DNA of 64,000 bases. Source: Alistipes onderdonkii (GTDB taxonomy: Bacteria; Bacteroidota; Bacteroidia; Bacteroidales; Rikenellaceae). Below the pieces are notes generated by a model that saw nothing but the letters and a program-made list of their open reading frames with translations, was not told the origin of the DNA and searched no databases. Location: assembly GCF_025145285.1 (NCBI RefSeq), contig NZ_CP102251.1, positions 1,798,001-1,862,000 of the forward strand, read 5' to 3'. Both the position numbers and the translations under genes were made by a program. Each line of letters starts with the position of its first letter. Within the stretch, counting starts at the first letter, position 1. This document shows, piece after piece, positions 41,984 through 50,934 of this stretch.

Positions 41984-43107
41984 GCTTCGAAAAGTTCGGT
42001 TAATACCTGTTTCATCTGGTTGTCCCACGAGAGGCGTCCCTCGACCGTGCCGCGGATCTGTGCGGGCGTGAGGTGCAGCCCGTCGTAGAAACGCACGAGC
42101 GCCGCGATGTCGAGGGGCGTGTCGTCGGCCGGGGCTTTCATTACGTAGCCCATGCCGTCGAAGTCGCTGTCCCGTTCCGAGTATACGAACGGGATGCCGC
42201 GTGCGGCGTACTCGCGGTTTTTGAGCGTCTTGATACCGGTGATGCCGTTGCGGTGGCGTCCGAGACTGGCGATGCCCATGTCGCACCACTCGAATTCGGC
42301 GTCGAGCGCAGCGCCCGAACGGGGGCCGATGACTTCGGCATACTCCGTCAGGGAGTATGCGTCGATCCTGCGGCGGTATTCCGCGATGAGCGTTTCCACG
42401 CCGTCGCCTGCGATGCGCAGGCGGACGATGCACTGGTGCGGGGCGGCGTAATACTCCCTGAGCCCTTCGATCACGCGGTCGAGGCCGTGCCAGAAATGGA
42501 TGTTCGCCACGGCCAGCAGCCGGATGTTGTGGTGATCCCCGTGTCCCCGGGTTTTGAGCGGGATACTCCCGAAGTCGATGCCGTTGGAGATGCGGATCGT
42601 CGGGCGGCCGAATATCTCCGTATCATCGGAGAAAGTGACGATGCGGTCGACGTAACGGGCCATGCGGCAGCGGAACATGCGGTCGATGCGCAGTTTGAGT
42701 TTCCGCACCGCGGGCGACTGCGCGAATTCGGCGTCGTAAGGGTAGGTCGGGATTTCGAGCGCGATCCGCACGCCGAGTTTTTTGACCTTGCGCAGCCAGC
42801 CGATCAGCACCGGACTGGCGTTGTGGTCGTGGCGGATGTAGAGGAACTCCACCCCTTCGTGGCGGATGTAGCGCGTGATGTCGCTCAGCGAGACCCTTTT
42901 TTCGAGCTTGGCCCGCAATCCCTTGCCGAAGGTGCGGATCGCCTGCCCGCCGACCATCCGGCGCTGCGTGCCGTCGGGCGCTATCTCGATGTGGCACAAC
43001 TCGATATCGGCGCCGTTGCGCCGCAGTGCGTCGCATTGGGCAAAAATCTTCTTGCTGATGCCGCTGTGGGCCGAAAACCCGTGGAAGACGACAAATAATC
43101 CTTTCAT
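41980..43107 (-). CDS. GT4-like glycosyltransferase
   Basis: 375 residues with two Rossmann-like halves (GT-B). FVVFHGFSAHSGISKKIFAQ opens the N-domain, ISNGIDFGSIPL marks the linker to the C-domain, and RLRIAGDGVETLI with GIASLGRHRNGITGIKTLKN corresponds to the nucleotide-sugar-binding region, though the usual EGFG-type motif is altered. There are no membrane helices; it should act on the lipid-linked glycan at the inner face. It lies 4 bp after the flippase stop and overlaps the next gene by 4 bp. Confidence 0.82.
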   Translation of the reverse strand: MKGLFVVFHGFSAHSGISKKIFAQCDALRRNGADIELCHIEIAPDGTQRRMVGGQAIRTFGKGLRAKLEKRVSLSDITRYIRHEGVEFLYIRHDHNASPVLIGWLRKVKKLGVRIALEIPTYPYDAEFAQSPAVRKLKLRIDRMFRCRMARYVDRIVTFSDDTEIFGRPTIRISNGIDFGSIPLKTRGHGDHHNIRLLAVANIHFWHGLDRVIEGLREYYAAPHQCIVRLRIAGDGVETLIAEYRRRIDAYSLTEYAEVIGPRSGAALDAEFEWCDMGIASLGRHRNGITGIKTLKNREYAARGIPFVYSERDSDFDGMGYVMKAPADDTPLDIAALVRFYDGLHLTPAQIRGTVEGRLSWDNQMKQVLTELFEA

Positions 43108-43111
43108 GTTG

Positions 43112-44566
43112 TTATCGTTTTTTGCGGGCCAGGAGCCGTCCTGAGAGCCCTTTCAGGTCGTATTCGCCGCTCAGGTGCACATAAAGGAGCCATACGCCGA
43201 GTGCCGCCGTCCCCTTGAGGGTGAGCGACGCCACGAGCGGCATCGGCGGGAGAAGCCATCCGACTGCTGCCAGGGGCAGGCCGACGAGTGCCGTGAGCAG
43301 CAGCGGCGAAAGGAAATTCCGCCAGAACCGGCGCCATCCCGTGCGCAGCGTGAGGCAGAACAACGCGTGGTAACACTGCACGAAGTTGACGGCGAACGAG
43401 GCGCAGATGCACCAGGCCACGGCTTCGGTCGTGCCGAATGCGAAGATGCCGGTGCAGATCGCCGCGACGTTGAGCGCCGCCGAGAATACGCCGCAGAAGA
43501 AGAGCATCCGCGTGGCGTTGGCGGCCTGGAAGATCGACCCCGAAGTGGACATCACGATCTGGATGCCGACCGAGAGCGCCAGTATCCGGAACACCGGGAC
43601 GGACGGCTCCCACTGGTCGCCGAAGATGATGAGCACCAGCTCCTGCGCCGTGAAGAAGAGCACGGCCGAGAGCGGCAGCCCTATGAACGCCAGCAGCCGG
43701 ACGACTTTCAGGTAGGAGGCGCCCAACTGCTTCAGGTCGTGCTGCATCTCCGAAAAAATGGGGTGCATGACGGGCGAAATGACATAGGCGATGTTTTGCA
43801 GCGGGAGCATCATCAGCCGGTACGACTTGTCGTAATAACCCAGTTGCGAGAGGCTCATGTAACGTCCCATGAGCAGCTTGTCGAGGTTGCGGCTGAAATA
43901 GTTTATCAACTGGAACGAGAACTGGTAGGCCGAGAACGAGAATACTTTGCCCAGCGCCTTGCGTCCCGGGCGCAGGCGCAGCGGCAGCGGGTTCTGGCGG
44001 TAGTTTATCGCCAGGAGCATCAGGCTCGAAAACACCGGGTTGATCGTCAGTGCGTAGATGCCTGCCCCGGCATAGGCCGCGGCGATGGCGGCCGTGCCCC
44101 CTGCGATTTGCACCGTGAGCGACCGCATGGCGGCGAACCGGAAGCGTTTCTCCTTCAGGATAAGTGCATTGGGGACGATGTTGGCCGCGGCGAAAAAGAG
44201 GTTCAGCGCGAGGATGCGCAGGACGTTGCGCAGCACCTGCGAATCGCCGTAGAGAGAGGCTATCCAGCCGGCTGCTGCGAAAAACAGCAGCGCCATGACT
44301 GCCCCCGACCATACCGAGAGCGAAAATATCCCGCCCAGGTCGTGCCTGTCGAGGTTTTTGTGCTGGATGACGGCCGGGCCGATGCCCAGGTCGCTGAAGA
44401 TGGCGAAGAAGGCGATCACTACCGTGGCGATGTTCACCACGCCGAACTCCTCGGGGGTGAACAGGCGCGAAAGGATACCCGTCACCACGAGCGTTACGAC
44501 GATGCCCGCGTATTTCGCGATCGAGGTATAGAATACACCCGAAGCCAATTCCCGCCTGACACTCAT
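43112..44566 (-). CDS. Wzx-type lipid-linked oligosaccharide flippase
   Basis: 484 residues from the ATG at 44566, with about 12-14 hydrophobic segments. It belongs to the MOP exporter superfamily: the start SGVFYTSIAKYAGIVVTLVV, then LSRLFTPEEFGVVNIATVVI, GIGPAVIQHKNL and LLMGRYMSLSQLGYYDKSYR are typical. It moves the undecaprenyl-linked repeat unit to the periplasmic face for Wzy. The start overlaps the preceding glycosyltransferase stop by 4 bp. The longer upstream frame is only an extension into that gene. Confidence 0.92.
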   Translation of the reverse strand: MSVRRELASGVFYTSIAKYAGIVVTLVVTGILSRLFTPEEFGVVNIATVVIAFFAIFSDLGIGPAVIQHKNLDRHDLGGIFSLSVWSGAVMALLFFAAAGWIASLYGDSQVLRNVLRILALNLFFAAANIVPNALILKEKRFRFAAMRSLTVQIAGGTAAIAAAYAGAGIYALTINPVFSSLMLLAINYRQNPLPLRLRPGRKALGKVFSFSAYQFSFQLINYFSRNLDKLLMGRYMSLSQLGYYDKSYRLMMLPLQNIAYVISPVMHPIFSEMQHDLKQLGASYLKVVRLLAFIGLPLSAVLFFTAQELVLIIFGDQWEPSVPVFRILALSVGIQIVMSTSGSIFQAANATRMLFFCGVFSAALNVAAICTGIFAFGTTEAVAWCICASFAVNFVQCYHALFCLTLRTGWRRFWRNFLSPLLLTALVGLPLAAVGWLLPPMPLVASLTLKGTAALGVWLLYVHLSGEYDLKGLSGRLLARKKR

Positions 44567-45507
44567 TTCCCGTTCCCTTTCTTTAACGGTTTCTTGAACA
44601 GCAGTGTTGCCAGGGCGCGGCCGTCGATGCTGCCCGGGTAGTGGCGCAGGGCATCCCAGACCAGTTTCCAGCGTGTCCCGGCCGGGAGCGCCCAGGCGTT
44701 GCGCATCACGGGGCGCAGTATCTGCCTCGTGAGCGTGCGTATGAGTTGCCGCTGGCCGGCGTCGCGCGTCGCGGCAAAACGGTTCAGTTCGCGCAGTACG
44801 GTGGTATAGCCTTCGAGGTTGCGGCGCGAGAACCCGCGTCCCATGATCGAATCCCCGTGTATGCGCCGCTTGAAGAACGAACGCTCGATCCCGCCGGCGC
44901 GCGTCGCCCCGAGATAGAGCTGCGGGGTGAAGAGTTCGTCTTCGTGGAGTATCCCCGGGTAGAAGCGCAGTCCCAGCCCGCGCAGGTAGGCAGTGCGGAT
45001 GAAACTCAGGCAGGCCGAAGCCCGGTAGCAGTGTAGTGCGAGCATCCTGCGCAGCAGGTCGGTGCCGTCGCAGACCTCCGTTCCGAAATATTTTGCACGC
45101 CGGTAGTCGAACCATGCGGCGTCGGAGGCTGCCGCGCCGAAGCTTTCGGCGTCGAAGAATACGAAATCGAGCCGGTCTGACTGGCAGCGTTCGTAGCAGC
45201 GTTCGAGGGCGTCGGGCTCCAGCAGGTCGTCGCTGTCCATGAAGTAGATGAATTCGCCCCGGGCACGGTCGATCCCTGCGTTGCGGGTCTGCGAAAGCCC
45301 TTTGTTGGGCTGGGTGTAGAGCCGGATGCGGTCGTCTCCGGTGGCTATGCGTTCGAGTGCGGACAGGCTGCCGTCCGTCGAACCGTCGTTGATGACGATC
45401 AGTTCGATGTCGCGCAGGGTCTGTCCCATGATCGAACGCAGGGTCTGTTCGACATAGGCCTCCGTATTGTATACGGGGATGATGACGCTGACTTTCGGGT
45501 TATTCAT
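44563..45507 (-). CDS. Family 2 glycosyltransferase
   Basis: 314 residues from the ATG at 45507. A classical GT-A fold: KVSVIIPVYNTEAYVEQTL, IVINDGSTDGSL, NKGLSQTRNAG and the catalytic DxD in FIYFMDSDDLLEPDAL. HEDELFTPQLYL corresponds to the catalytic-base region. No membrane helices. It overlaps the acyltransferase gene by 8 bp and the flippase by 4 bp, so it is translationally coupled on both sides. Confidence 0.92.
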   Translation of the reverse strand: MNNPKVSVIIPVYNTEAYVEQTLRSIMGQTLRDIELIVINDGSTDGSLSALERIATGDDRIRLYTQPNKGLSQTRNAGIDRARGEFIYFMDSDDLLEPDALERCYERCQSDRLDFVFFDAESFGAAASDAAWFDYRRAKYFGTEVCDGTDLLRRMLALHCYRASACLSFIRTAYLRGLGLRFYPGILHEDELFTPQLYLGATRAGGIERSFFKRRIHGDSIMGRGFSRRNLEGYTTVLRELNRFAATRDAGQRQLIRTLTRQILRPVMRNAWALPAGTRWKLVWDALRHYPGSIDGRALATLLFKKPLKKGNGK

Positions 45508-46114
45508 CGACACGTATCCATTTTGCGCGTGCGGCGTCATAACGCTTGATTACGCGCGCCGGGTTGCCTACGGCGACGCTGTACGAGGGGATGTCCTTGG
45601 TGACGACGCTCCCGGCGCCGATCTGGCAGCGTTCGCCGATCGTGACGCCCGCCACGACCACCGAATTGGCGCCGATATGCGATTCACGTCCGATCGTCAC
45701 CTCTTTGCGCACGAGTTCCTGTGCATTCGAGTCTCGTGTCCCGTCGGCATAACCGTGGTTGAACCCCGAGATGAAGACATGCTGTCCCAGTCCGGCCCGG
45801 TCGCCCAGGCGTACGGGGCCGATGACCACCGATCCGATGCCGATGCGCGCCTGGTCGCCGATCACCACGTCTCCCGCACCGTTATTGACGACCGCATAAT
45901 CCTCGATCAGGGCGTCGCGTCCCACTTCGAAGCGCCGCCAGGGGAAAACGTCGAGCCGCGCGTGGCGGCGGATAAGCGCACCGCGGCCTTTTTTGTGAAC
46001 AAAAGGGTTCACGAACCAGCGTACCCAAAGGCGGGGCCGGGGGTGTTTGTGCGGCGAAATCAGCCCGATGACGAATTGTTTGAGCCGGGGGTTATTTCTG
46101 ATTTTTTCAATCAT
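45500..46114 (-). CDS. Left-handed beta-helix acyltransferase
   Basis: 204 residues. Hexapeptide repeats run from about residue 65 to 180 (IEDYAVVNNGAGDVVIGDQA, RIGIGSVVIGPVRLG, HIGANSVVVAGVTIG, QIGAGSVVTKDIPSYSVAVG), ending in NPARVIKRY as in maltose/galactoside O-acetyltransferases. The histidine in FISGFNHGYAD is the likely catalytic base. It probably O- or N-acetylates a sugar of the exopolysaccharide. An 89-bp gap separates it from the upstream GT4 gene. Confidence 0.88.
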   Translation of the reverse strand: MIEKIRNNPRLKQFVIGLISPHKHPRPRLWVRWFVNPFVHKKGRGALIRRHARLDVFPWRRFEVGRDALIEDYAVVNNGAGDVVIGDQARIGIGSVVIGPVRLGDRAGLGQHVFISGFNHGYADGTRDSNAQELVRKEVTIGRESHIGANSVVVAGVTIGERCQIGAGSVVTKDIPSYSVAVGNPARVIKRYDAARAKWIRVDE

Positions 46115-46203
46115 AAGTCAATTACAGTGTTATATAACGAACTTTTGCAATGCGGCTGTCCGGGGTTTTGAATCCGGAGCACGAAATTTCGGCAGTACGG
46201 TAT

Positions 46204-47328
46204 TCAGTTTGTCTTCCCGAGCGATTCGTAAAGTGCCAGCAAGTGCTGGGCGGTCTTTTCCCACGAGAATTGTTTTACCCGTTCGAGGCCGTAGGCGACC
46301 TGTCCTGCGCGGAACTCCGCATCGGTTTCGAGCCGCAGCAGGGCATCGGCGATCGCCGTCGGGTCGGTAGGGTCGACGAGGATAGCGCCTTGGCCCGCCA
46401 CCTCGGGGATCGCCGAGGCCGCGGATGTCACCACGGGCGTGCCGCAGGCCATCGCTTCGAGCTGGGGAATGCCGAAACTCTCGCGCAGCGAGGTGTAGAG
46501 GAATGCCGAAGCCCCGTTGTAGATGGCCGGCAGGTCGCTGTTGGGGATATATCCCGCCAGGCGGAGCATTCCGCGCAGCCGGGGTTCGCCGATCTCGCGC
46601 AGGATCGCCTCTGCGGGTTGTTCCCCGAGGTCTGCGACCAGCAGCGGCAGCGGCTTTTCGGAGCGCCGTACGTATTCGGCATAAGCCTTCAGCGTGCCGG
46701 GCGTGTTCTTTTTGGGGTCGGTATTGCCCAGAAAAAAGAGGAATTCGGGGTCTTGCAGGTATTTGCGGACGGTTTCCGCCGTGCCTTCCATCGGGCGGAA
46801 CCGGTCGTTGTAGCCGTTGTGAATAGCCATGATGCGTTCGGGGTCGAAGTTCAGTGCGGTGCGGATGCGGTCGCACTCGAATTGCGAGACGGTGACGACC
46901 ATCCGGCATCTGGGCAGGATGCGCGGCACTACCAGGCGGCGGTAGATGCGCCCCAGCGACTGGTAGAGCGATTTGTTGCGCGCGGCCTGTTCCTCGAGGA
47001 AGATGATGTCGTGGAGCGTCAAGACCAGCGGGGCCTTTCCCCATACGGGTGCCGTGTTGCTCGTGCAGTGCAGCAGGTCGGGCTTCACACGGGCCACGGC
47101 GCGCGGCAGCGCCCACTGTTCCCACAGCGGGTAGCTCGGGCAGCGGAGCGTTGTGATGTGCATGTTGGGACTCTCCTTCAGGCAGCGGTCTTCGCCTTCG
47201 CCCGTGAAGATGAAGTATTCGTTCTTCGTGTCGAGCCGTTGCAGGCAGCGGATGGTTTCGAGCGCCACGAAGTCCATGCCGTGTTTGTTGGGGCGGAAGA
47301 TGCGCTGCGCCTCGATCGCGATTTTCAT
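46204..47328 (-). CDS. GT4 glycosyltransferase
   Basis: 374 residues, GT-B fold. The N-domain has GMDFVALETIRCLQRL and VLTLHDIIFLEE; the C-domain has FLFFLGNTDPKKNTPGTLKA, LAGYIPNSDLPAIYNGASAF and the nucleotide-sugar motif SLRESFGIPQLEAMACGTPV, characteristic of GT4 retaining enzymes. It overlaps the preceding family 2 gene by 4 bp. Family certainty is high; the sugar is unknown (mannosyl- and rhamnosyltransferases are common in GT4). Confidence 0.92.
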   Translation of the reverse strand: MKIAIEAQRIFRPNKHGMDFVALETIRCLQRLDTKNEYFIFTGEGEDRCLKESPNMHITTLRCPSYPLWEQWALPRAVARVKPDLLHCTSNTAPVWGKAPLVLTLHDIIFLEEQAARNKSLYQSLGRIYRRLVVPRILPRCRMVVTVSQFECDRIRTALNFDPERIMAIHNGYNDRFRPMEGTAETVRKYLQDPEFLFFLGNTDPKKNTPGTLKAYAEYVRRSEKPLPLLVADLGEQPAEAILREIGEPRLRGMLRLAGYIPNSDLPAIYNGASAFLYTSLRESFGIPQLEAMACGTPVVTSAASAIPEVAGQGAILVDPTDPTAIADALLRLETDAEFRAGQVAYGLERVKQFSWEKTAQHLLALYESLGKTN

Positions 47329-48527
47329 GGTCGGTTTCCGGTATTGTTTCCGGGGGCTTCGCTTCCGGCCCCGGTATGTTCGGTGTGGATGAATTTGTCT
47401 TTGGTGCCCCGCAACCGGAAGAGGTTAGCCAGCGTCAGCAGGAACAGGACGGGCATCCGCCGGAGGGCGTGCCCCAGGCGGTCGTCGGCCTGCTCGTCGG
47501 GCAGCGCCATCGCCATGGCCAGGAGCAGCAGCAGGACGGCCACCCACCATTTTATCGAACCCATGGGTGCGCATACCGTCATAACGACGGCCCACAGGGG
47601 CACCAGCCCCAACAGCAGGATGCGCGGCGGCAGGCACCATTGCAGCAGCTTGTCGCAGTAATCCGTATTCCCCGAGAGGATTGCTCCCGGAAGCTGCCTT
47701 ACGGCCGATGAAAGGGCGTAGAACTGCGCCGCTATCCAGCGCCGCCGCTGGTTGTAGTAGGCACCTTCGCCCTGTACCTTTTCGTCCAGCACGCGCACGT
47801 CGTCCAGGTAGTCGATGTAGATGCCCTGCCTCAGCAGCAGCGCTTCGAGCTCCTTGTCCTCGCCCGAAGTGGTGCAGCAGGCGATATTTTCGCGGAACCA
47901 TTTGTAATCGAAGGCCATGCCCGAGCCGATCAGCGCTGAAGAGAATCCCAGCGCCACATGCCCGCGGCGGAAGATCGAGTTGTTGACCTCCTCGCTCGCT
48001 GCGTCGAGTACGGCGGTGTCCGTGTCGCGGTTCTTGGCCGTGCGGTGTGCCTGCACGGCCTGGATGCCGCTGTCGAGGGCGTCGTTCATGCGGGCGATGA
48101 ACTCCCTGCCCGCCAGGTTGTCGGCGTCGAGTATCGCCACGGCCTCCGCGCCGTCCGGGCCGATTTCCCCTACGGCAAAGTTGAGCGCCCTGGCCTTGGA
48201 GCTGTTCTCGAAGGAGGCTTCCAGCACGCGGATCGGCATCCGGCGCAACTCGGCGAGCGTGGCCGGTTGCAGCCGGTCGGCGATGACGACCACCTCGTGC
48301 AGTTCCTGCGGATAGTCCTGTTGCAGCGCGGCCTGTGCCGTATGGACGATCACCGCGTCGCTTTTGTAGGCCGGGATCAGCGTCACGAACCTGCGTTGCC
48401 GCCGTGCCGGGGGATAGGTGTCCTTGCGTGAGCGAGTCGAGGCGGCCGCAAAGACGAAGAGGTAGAGCACCGGGAGTCCCAGCACGAAGACGAATATCCA
48501 GTCGAGGATGTCGAGCAGCAACATCAT
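47325..48527 (-). CDS. Processive-type family 2 glycosyltransferase
   Basis: 400 residues from the paired ATGs at 48527/48524. One N-terminal helix (about 5-27), then FVTLIPAYKSDAVIVHTAQA, the DxD in AVAILDADNLAGREFI, SGEDKELEALLLRQG and the QxxRW-like motif YNQRRRWIAAQF, as in cellulose and hyaluronan synthase-related enzymes. Two or more helices follow. It may add backbone residues on the membrane. It overlaps both neighbouring glycosyltransferase genes by 4 bp. Confidence 0.88.
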   Translation of the reverse strand: MMLLLDILDWIFVFVLGLPVLYLFVFAAASTRSRKDTYPPARRQRRFVTLIPAYKSDAVIVHTAQAALQQDYPQELHEVVVIADRLQPATLAELRRMPIRVLEASFENSSKARALNFAVGEIGPDGAEAVAILDADNLAGREFIARMNDALDSGIQAVQAHRTAKNRDTDTAVLDAASEEVNNSIFRRGHVALGFSSALIGSGMAFDYKWFRENIACCTTSGEDKELEALLLRQGIYIDYLDDVRVLDEKVQGEGAYYNQRRRWIAAQFYALSSAVRQLPGAILSGNTDYCDKLLQWCLPPRILLLGLVPLWAVVMTVCAPMGSIKWWVAVLLLLLAMAMALPDEQADDRLGHALRRMPVLFLLTLANLFRLRGTKDKFIHTEHTGAGSEAPGNNTGNRP

Positions 48528-49414
48528 ACCGTTTTGTTTTTCAGGGTGAAGAAGCCTCCGGCACCGTGCCGTATGGCCTTTGCCAGGTCGCGGCGCCCGT
48601 GTGCCAGCGCCGCGGCGATGCTTTTGGGCACGGCGATGAGGAGCTGGTAGGCGACGGAAAGCATCCGGGCGGTGCCGTGCAGGTTCCGCCATGCGAACAG
48701 CAACCGGTTGCGGGTCAGGTAGTAACTCCTCAGGGGACTTTGCTGTCCGGTCGTCGCGCTCTCCTTGTGGAATACCGTGCAACGGGGGTCGTAGGCTATT
48801 TTCCAGCCTTGTTCACGGATACGCACCGACCAGTCGAGTTCTTCGTAGTAGAGGAAATAGATGTCGGGCATCGGCCCGGCTTTTCGGGGTACTTCGCGCC
48901 GTACCATCATCGCCGCGCCATGGGCGTAGGGCGTGTCGCGCGGCGTGTCGAACGACCCGTCATCGGGCATCCCGAAGCCGATGAGCGCATTGCGCAGCGT
49001 AACGTGCGTCAGAGGCGTATACCCGGCGAACTGGATATGCCGCGGGGGTGCGAAAAACCGGATCTTCGGGCATACGGCACCGATCGCGGGGTTGCCCGCC
49101 AGGGTTTCGCAGAGGTAATGCAGCGTATCGTCTTCGACCTCGGTGTCGTTGTTGAGCAGCAGCAGGTAATCGCCTGTCGCGGCTGCGAACCCCAGGTTGT
49201 TGCCTCCGGCGAACCCCAGGTTGCGGTCGCTGCGCAGTGCCTTGATCTCCGGGTAGCATTCGCGCAGCATGGCCGCCTCGTCGCGGGCGGAACCGTTGTC
49301 CACCACGATGATCTCCAGCGGCGTGGTGACGTGCCGTTGCAGCGATTCGACCATGGCGCAGGTAAGCCCGTAGCCATTGTAATTGACCGATATGACCGAA
49401 ATCAGCGGTTTCAT
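48524..49414 (-). CDS. Family 2 glycosyltransferase, rhamnosyltransferase-like
   Basis: 296 residues. GT-A motifs: LISVISVNYNGYGLTCAMVE, IIVVDNGSARDEAAML, NLGFAGGNNLGFAAATGDYL and the DxD-like LLLLNNDTEVEDDTL, typical of the WcaA/rhamnosyltransferase subgroup, with FLYYEELDWSVRIREQGWKI as the catalytic-base segment. It follows the polymerase gene by 1 bp and overlaps the next glycosyltransferase by 4 bp. Confidence 0.9.
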   Translation of the reverse strand: MKPLISVISVNYNGYGLTCAMVESLQRHVTTPLEIIVVDNGSARDEAAMLRECYPEIKALRSDRNLGFAGGNNLGFAAATGDYLLLLNNDTEVEDDTLHYLCETLAGNPAIGAVCPKIRFFAPPRHIQFAGYTPLTHVTLRNALIGFGMPDDGSFDTPRDTPYAHGAAMMVRREVPRKAGPMPDIYFLYYEELDWSVRIREQGWKIAYDPRCTVFHKESATTGQQSPLRSYYLTRNRLLFAWRNLHGTARMLSVAYQLLIAVPKSIAAALAHGRRDLAKAIRHGAGGFFTLKNKTV

Positions 49415-49415
49415 G

Positions 49416-50921
49416 CTATTCGTAATTTTCCCTTGCGCGGGGCGGTTGCGCGGACATCGCCCTGTCGAGTATCTCCTTGCGCGCCAGTTCGCGGTCGAAA
49501 CGCGGTGCCAGAAAGATGAAACCCATGCTCATGTAGAGGATGGCGCCCGTGGGGATCTGCCCTAGGATCTCGTTGGCATAGGCCATGACCACGATGCCCG
49601 AGATTCCCGCCGTAAGCGCCGCCGTGAATCCCCTCAGCTGGGTGTTCCTCAGTTTGAAGACCACCAGGTAGGCGCCCCGCGCCAGGATGTAGAGCAGGAT
49701 GCCGATGTGCAGCAGGATGCCGACGACACCCGTTTCGACCCAGACCATCACGAACCACGAGTCGGTCGGAATCTGCGACAATGCCGCATTCGGGGCGAAG
49801 GTCTTGGCCTTGCCGCCGCCGTGTCCCAGTCCGGCGCCGAAAGGCTTGTCAGCCATCAGTTCGCGTAGTTTGGCCTGGTTTGCCAGGCGCACCTGGAACG
49901 AGGGGTCGTTTGTGTTGAAGGCGCTGCGGGCACGCCGGATAATGCTGTTTCCCTGCCCGATGGTGGTGAATTTCAGGAAGATGAAGGCTGCGATGATCAG
50001 GAAAACGCCCGCACCGATCATCTTGATGTTGCGCGACATCATGATGAAGGCCGAGTAGCCCACGAACGGTACGGCCAGTGCGCTGCGGGTTCCCGAGATC
50101 AGCATGCCGTAGCATGCCGCGGCCGCCACGAGCAGCAGGTAGAGCTTCATCCACGAGTTGCGGTAGTAGAGCGCCGAAATCGAGAATACGACCATCGACA
50201 GCCCCATCGAGCCGCCGAAATTGGCCGCGTCGCTGAAGAACGAGAAGTAACGCACGCCGCTGTGGATGATGTGTGTCGAACGGCCGCCCAGCACGAACAG
50301 CCAGTAGTTCTCCGCGGCGTTAAAGCCGAAGAATTTCTGCATGCAGGCTTTCCCGACGGCGATCAGTGTCAGCACCGACCAAACGGCGAGCATGTATTTC
50401 AGGTATTTGTACTCGGTCATCGTGAGCTGTGTGAGCACGACGATGAAGAAGAAATAGAAGGAGATCGACCGCACCGACGAGAACCATCCCGCGACCGAGA
50501 CCGACTCCGGGTTCACTATTTCGAGGATGCAGTAGGCCATCCAGATCGCTGCCACGACGGTCAGCCCCGAACTGGCGCGCTTCCATTCGATGGGGCGCAT
50601 CAGGGCTTGCAGCGTTATAATCAGGATGTTGTAGAAGATCAGTGCGTCGAGGATCATCCCGAACGGCAGGTCGTGGGCGTAACGCGTGAGCGCCATGATG
50701 AAATAGTTGGCCACGAACAGCCCGAGCATTGAAATGGCGGGGTTGCGCAGTGTGACCCACAGGATGCACAGTGCCGCCGGGATCACCGAGACGGCCAGTC
50801 CGGCAAGCAACCCGTATTGGGTGAACGCCAGGATGAGCACGGCCACACCGGCGGCCAGCATTGCCCCGACGATGAGCCGGGGCACGCTGACCGGGGTGGT
50901 TATGCTGCCGTAGCGTTCCAT
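49416..50921 (-). CDS. Wzy-type polysaccharide polymerase (O-antigen ligase family)
   Basis: 501 residues with about 10-12 membrane helices. A long periplasmic loop contains DKPFGAGLGHGGGKAKTF followed by PTDSWFVMVWVETGVVGILL, the usual signature region of the Wzy_C/WaaL family. With Wzx and a Wzz-like protein in the same operon, a polymerase joining repeat units is the best reading. It lies 13 bp after the Wzz-like gene and 1 bp before a glycosyltransferase. Confidence 0.9.
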   Translation of the reverse strand: MERYGSITTPVSVPRLIVGAMLAAGVAVLILAFTQYGLLAGLAVSVIPAALCILWVTLRNPAISMLGLFVANYFIMALTRYAHDLPFGMILDALIFYNILIITLQALMRPIEWKRASSGLTVVAAIWMAYCILEIVNPESVSVAGWFSSVRSISFYFFFIVVLTQLTMTEYKYLKYMLAVWSVLTLIAVGKACMQKFFGFNAAENYWLFVLGGRSTHIIHSGVRYFSFFSDAANFGGSMGLSMVVFSISALYYRNSWMKLYLLLVAAAACYGMLISGTRSALAVPFVGYSAFIMMSRNIKMIGAGVFLIIAAFIFLKFTTIGQGNSIIRRARSAFNTNDPSFQVRLANQAKLRELMADKPFGAGLGHGGGKAKTFAPNAALSQIPTDSWFVMVWVETGVVGILLHIGILLYILARGAYLVVFKLRNTQLRGFTAALTAGISGIVVMAYANEILGQIPTGAILYMSMGFIFLAPRFDRELARKEILDRAMSAQPPRARENYE

Positions 50922-50934
50922 GACGTGTCGCTGT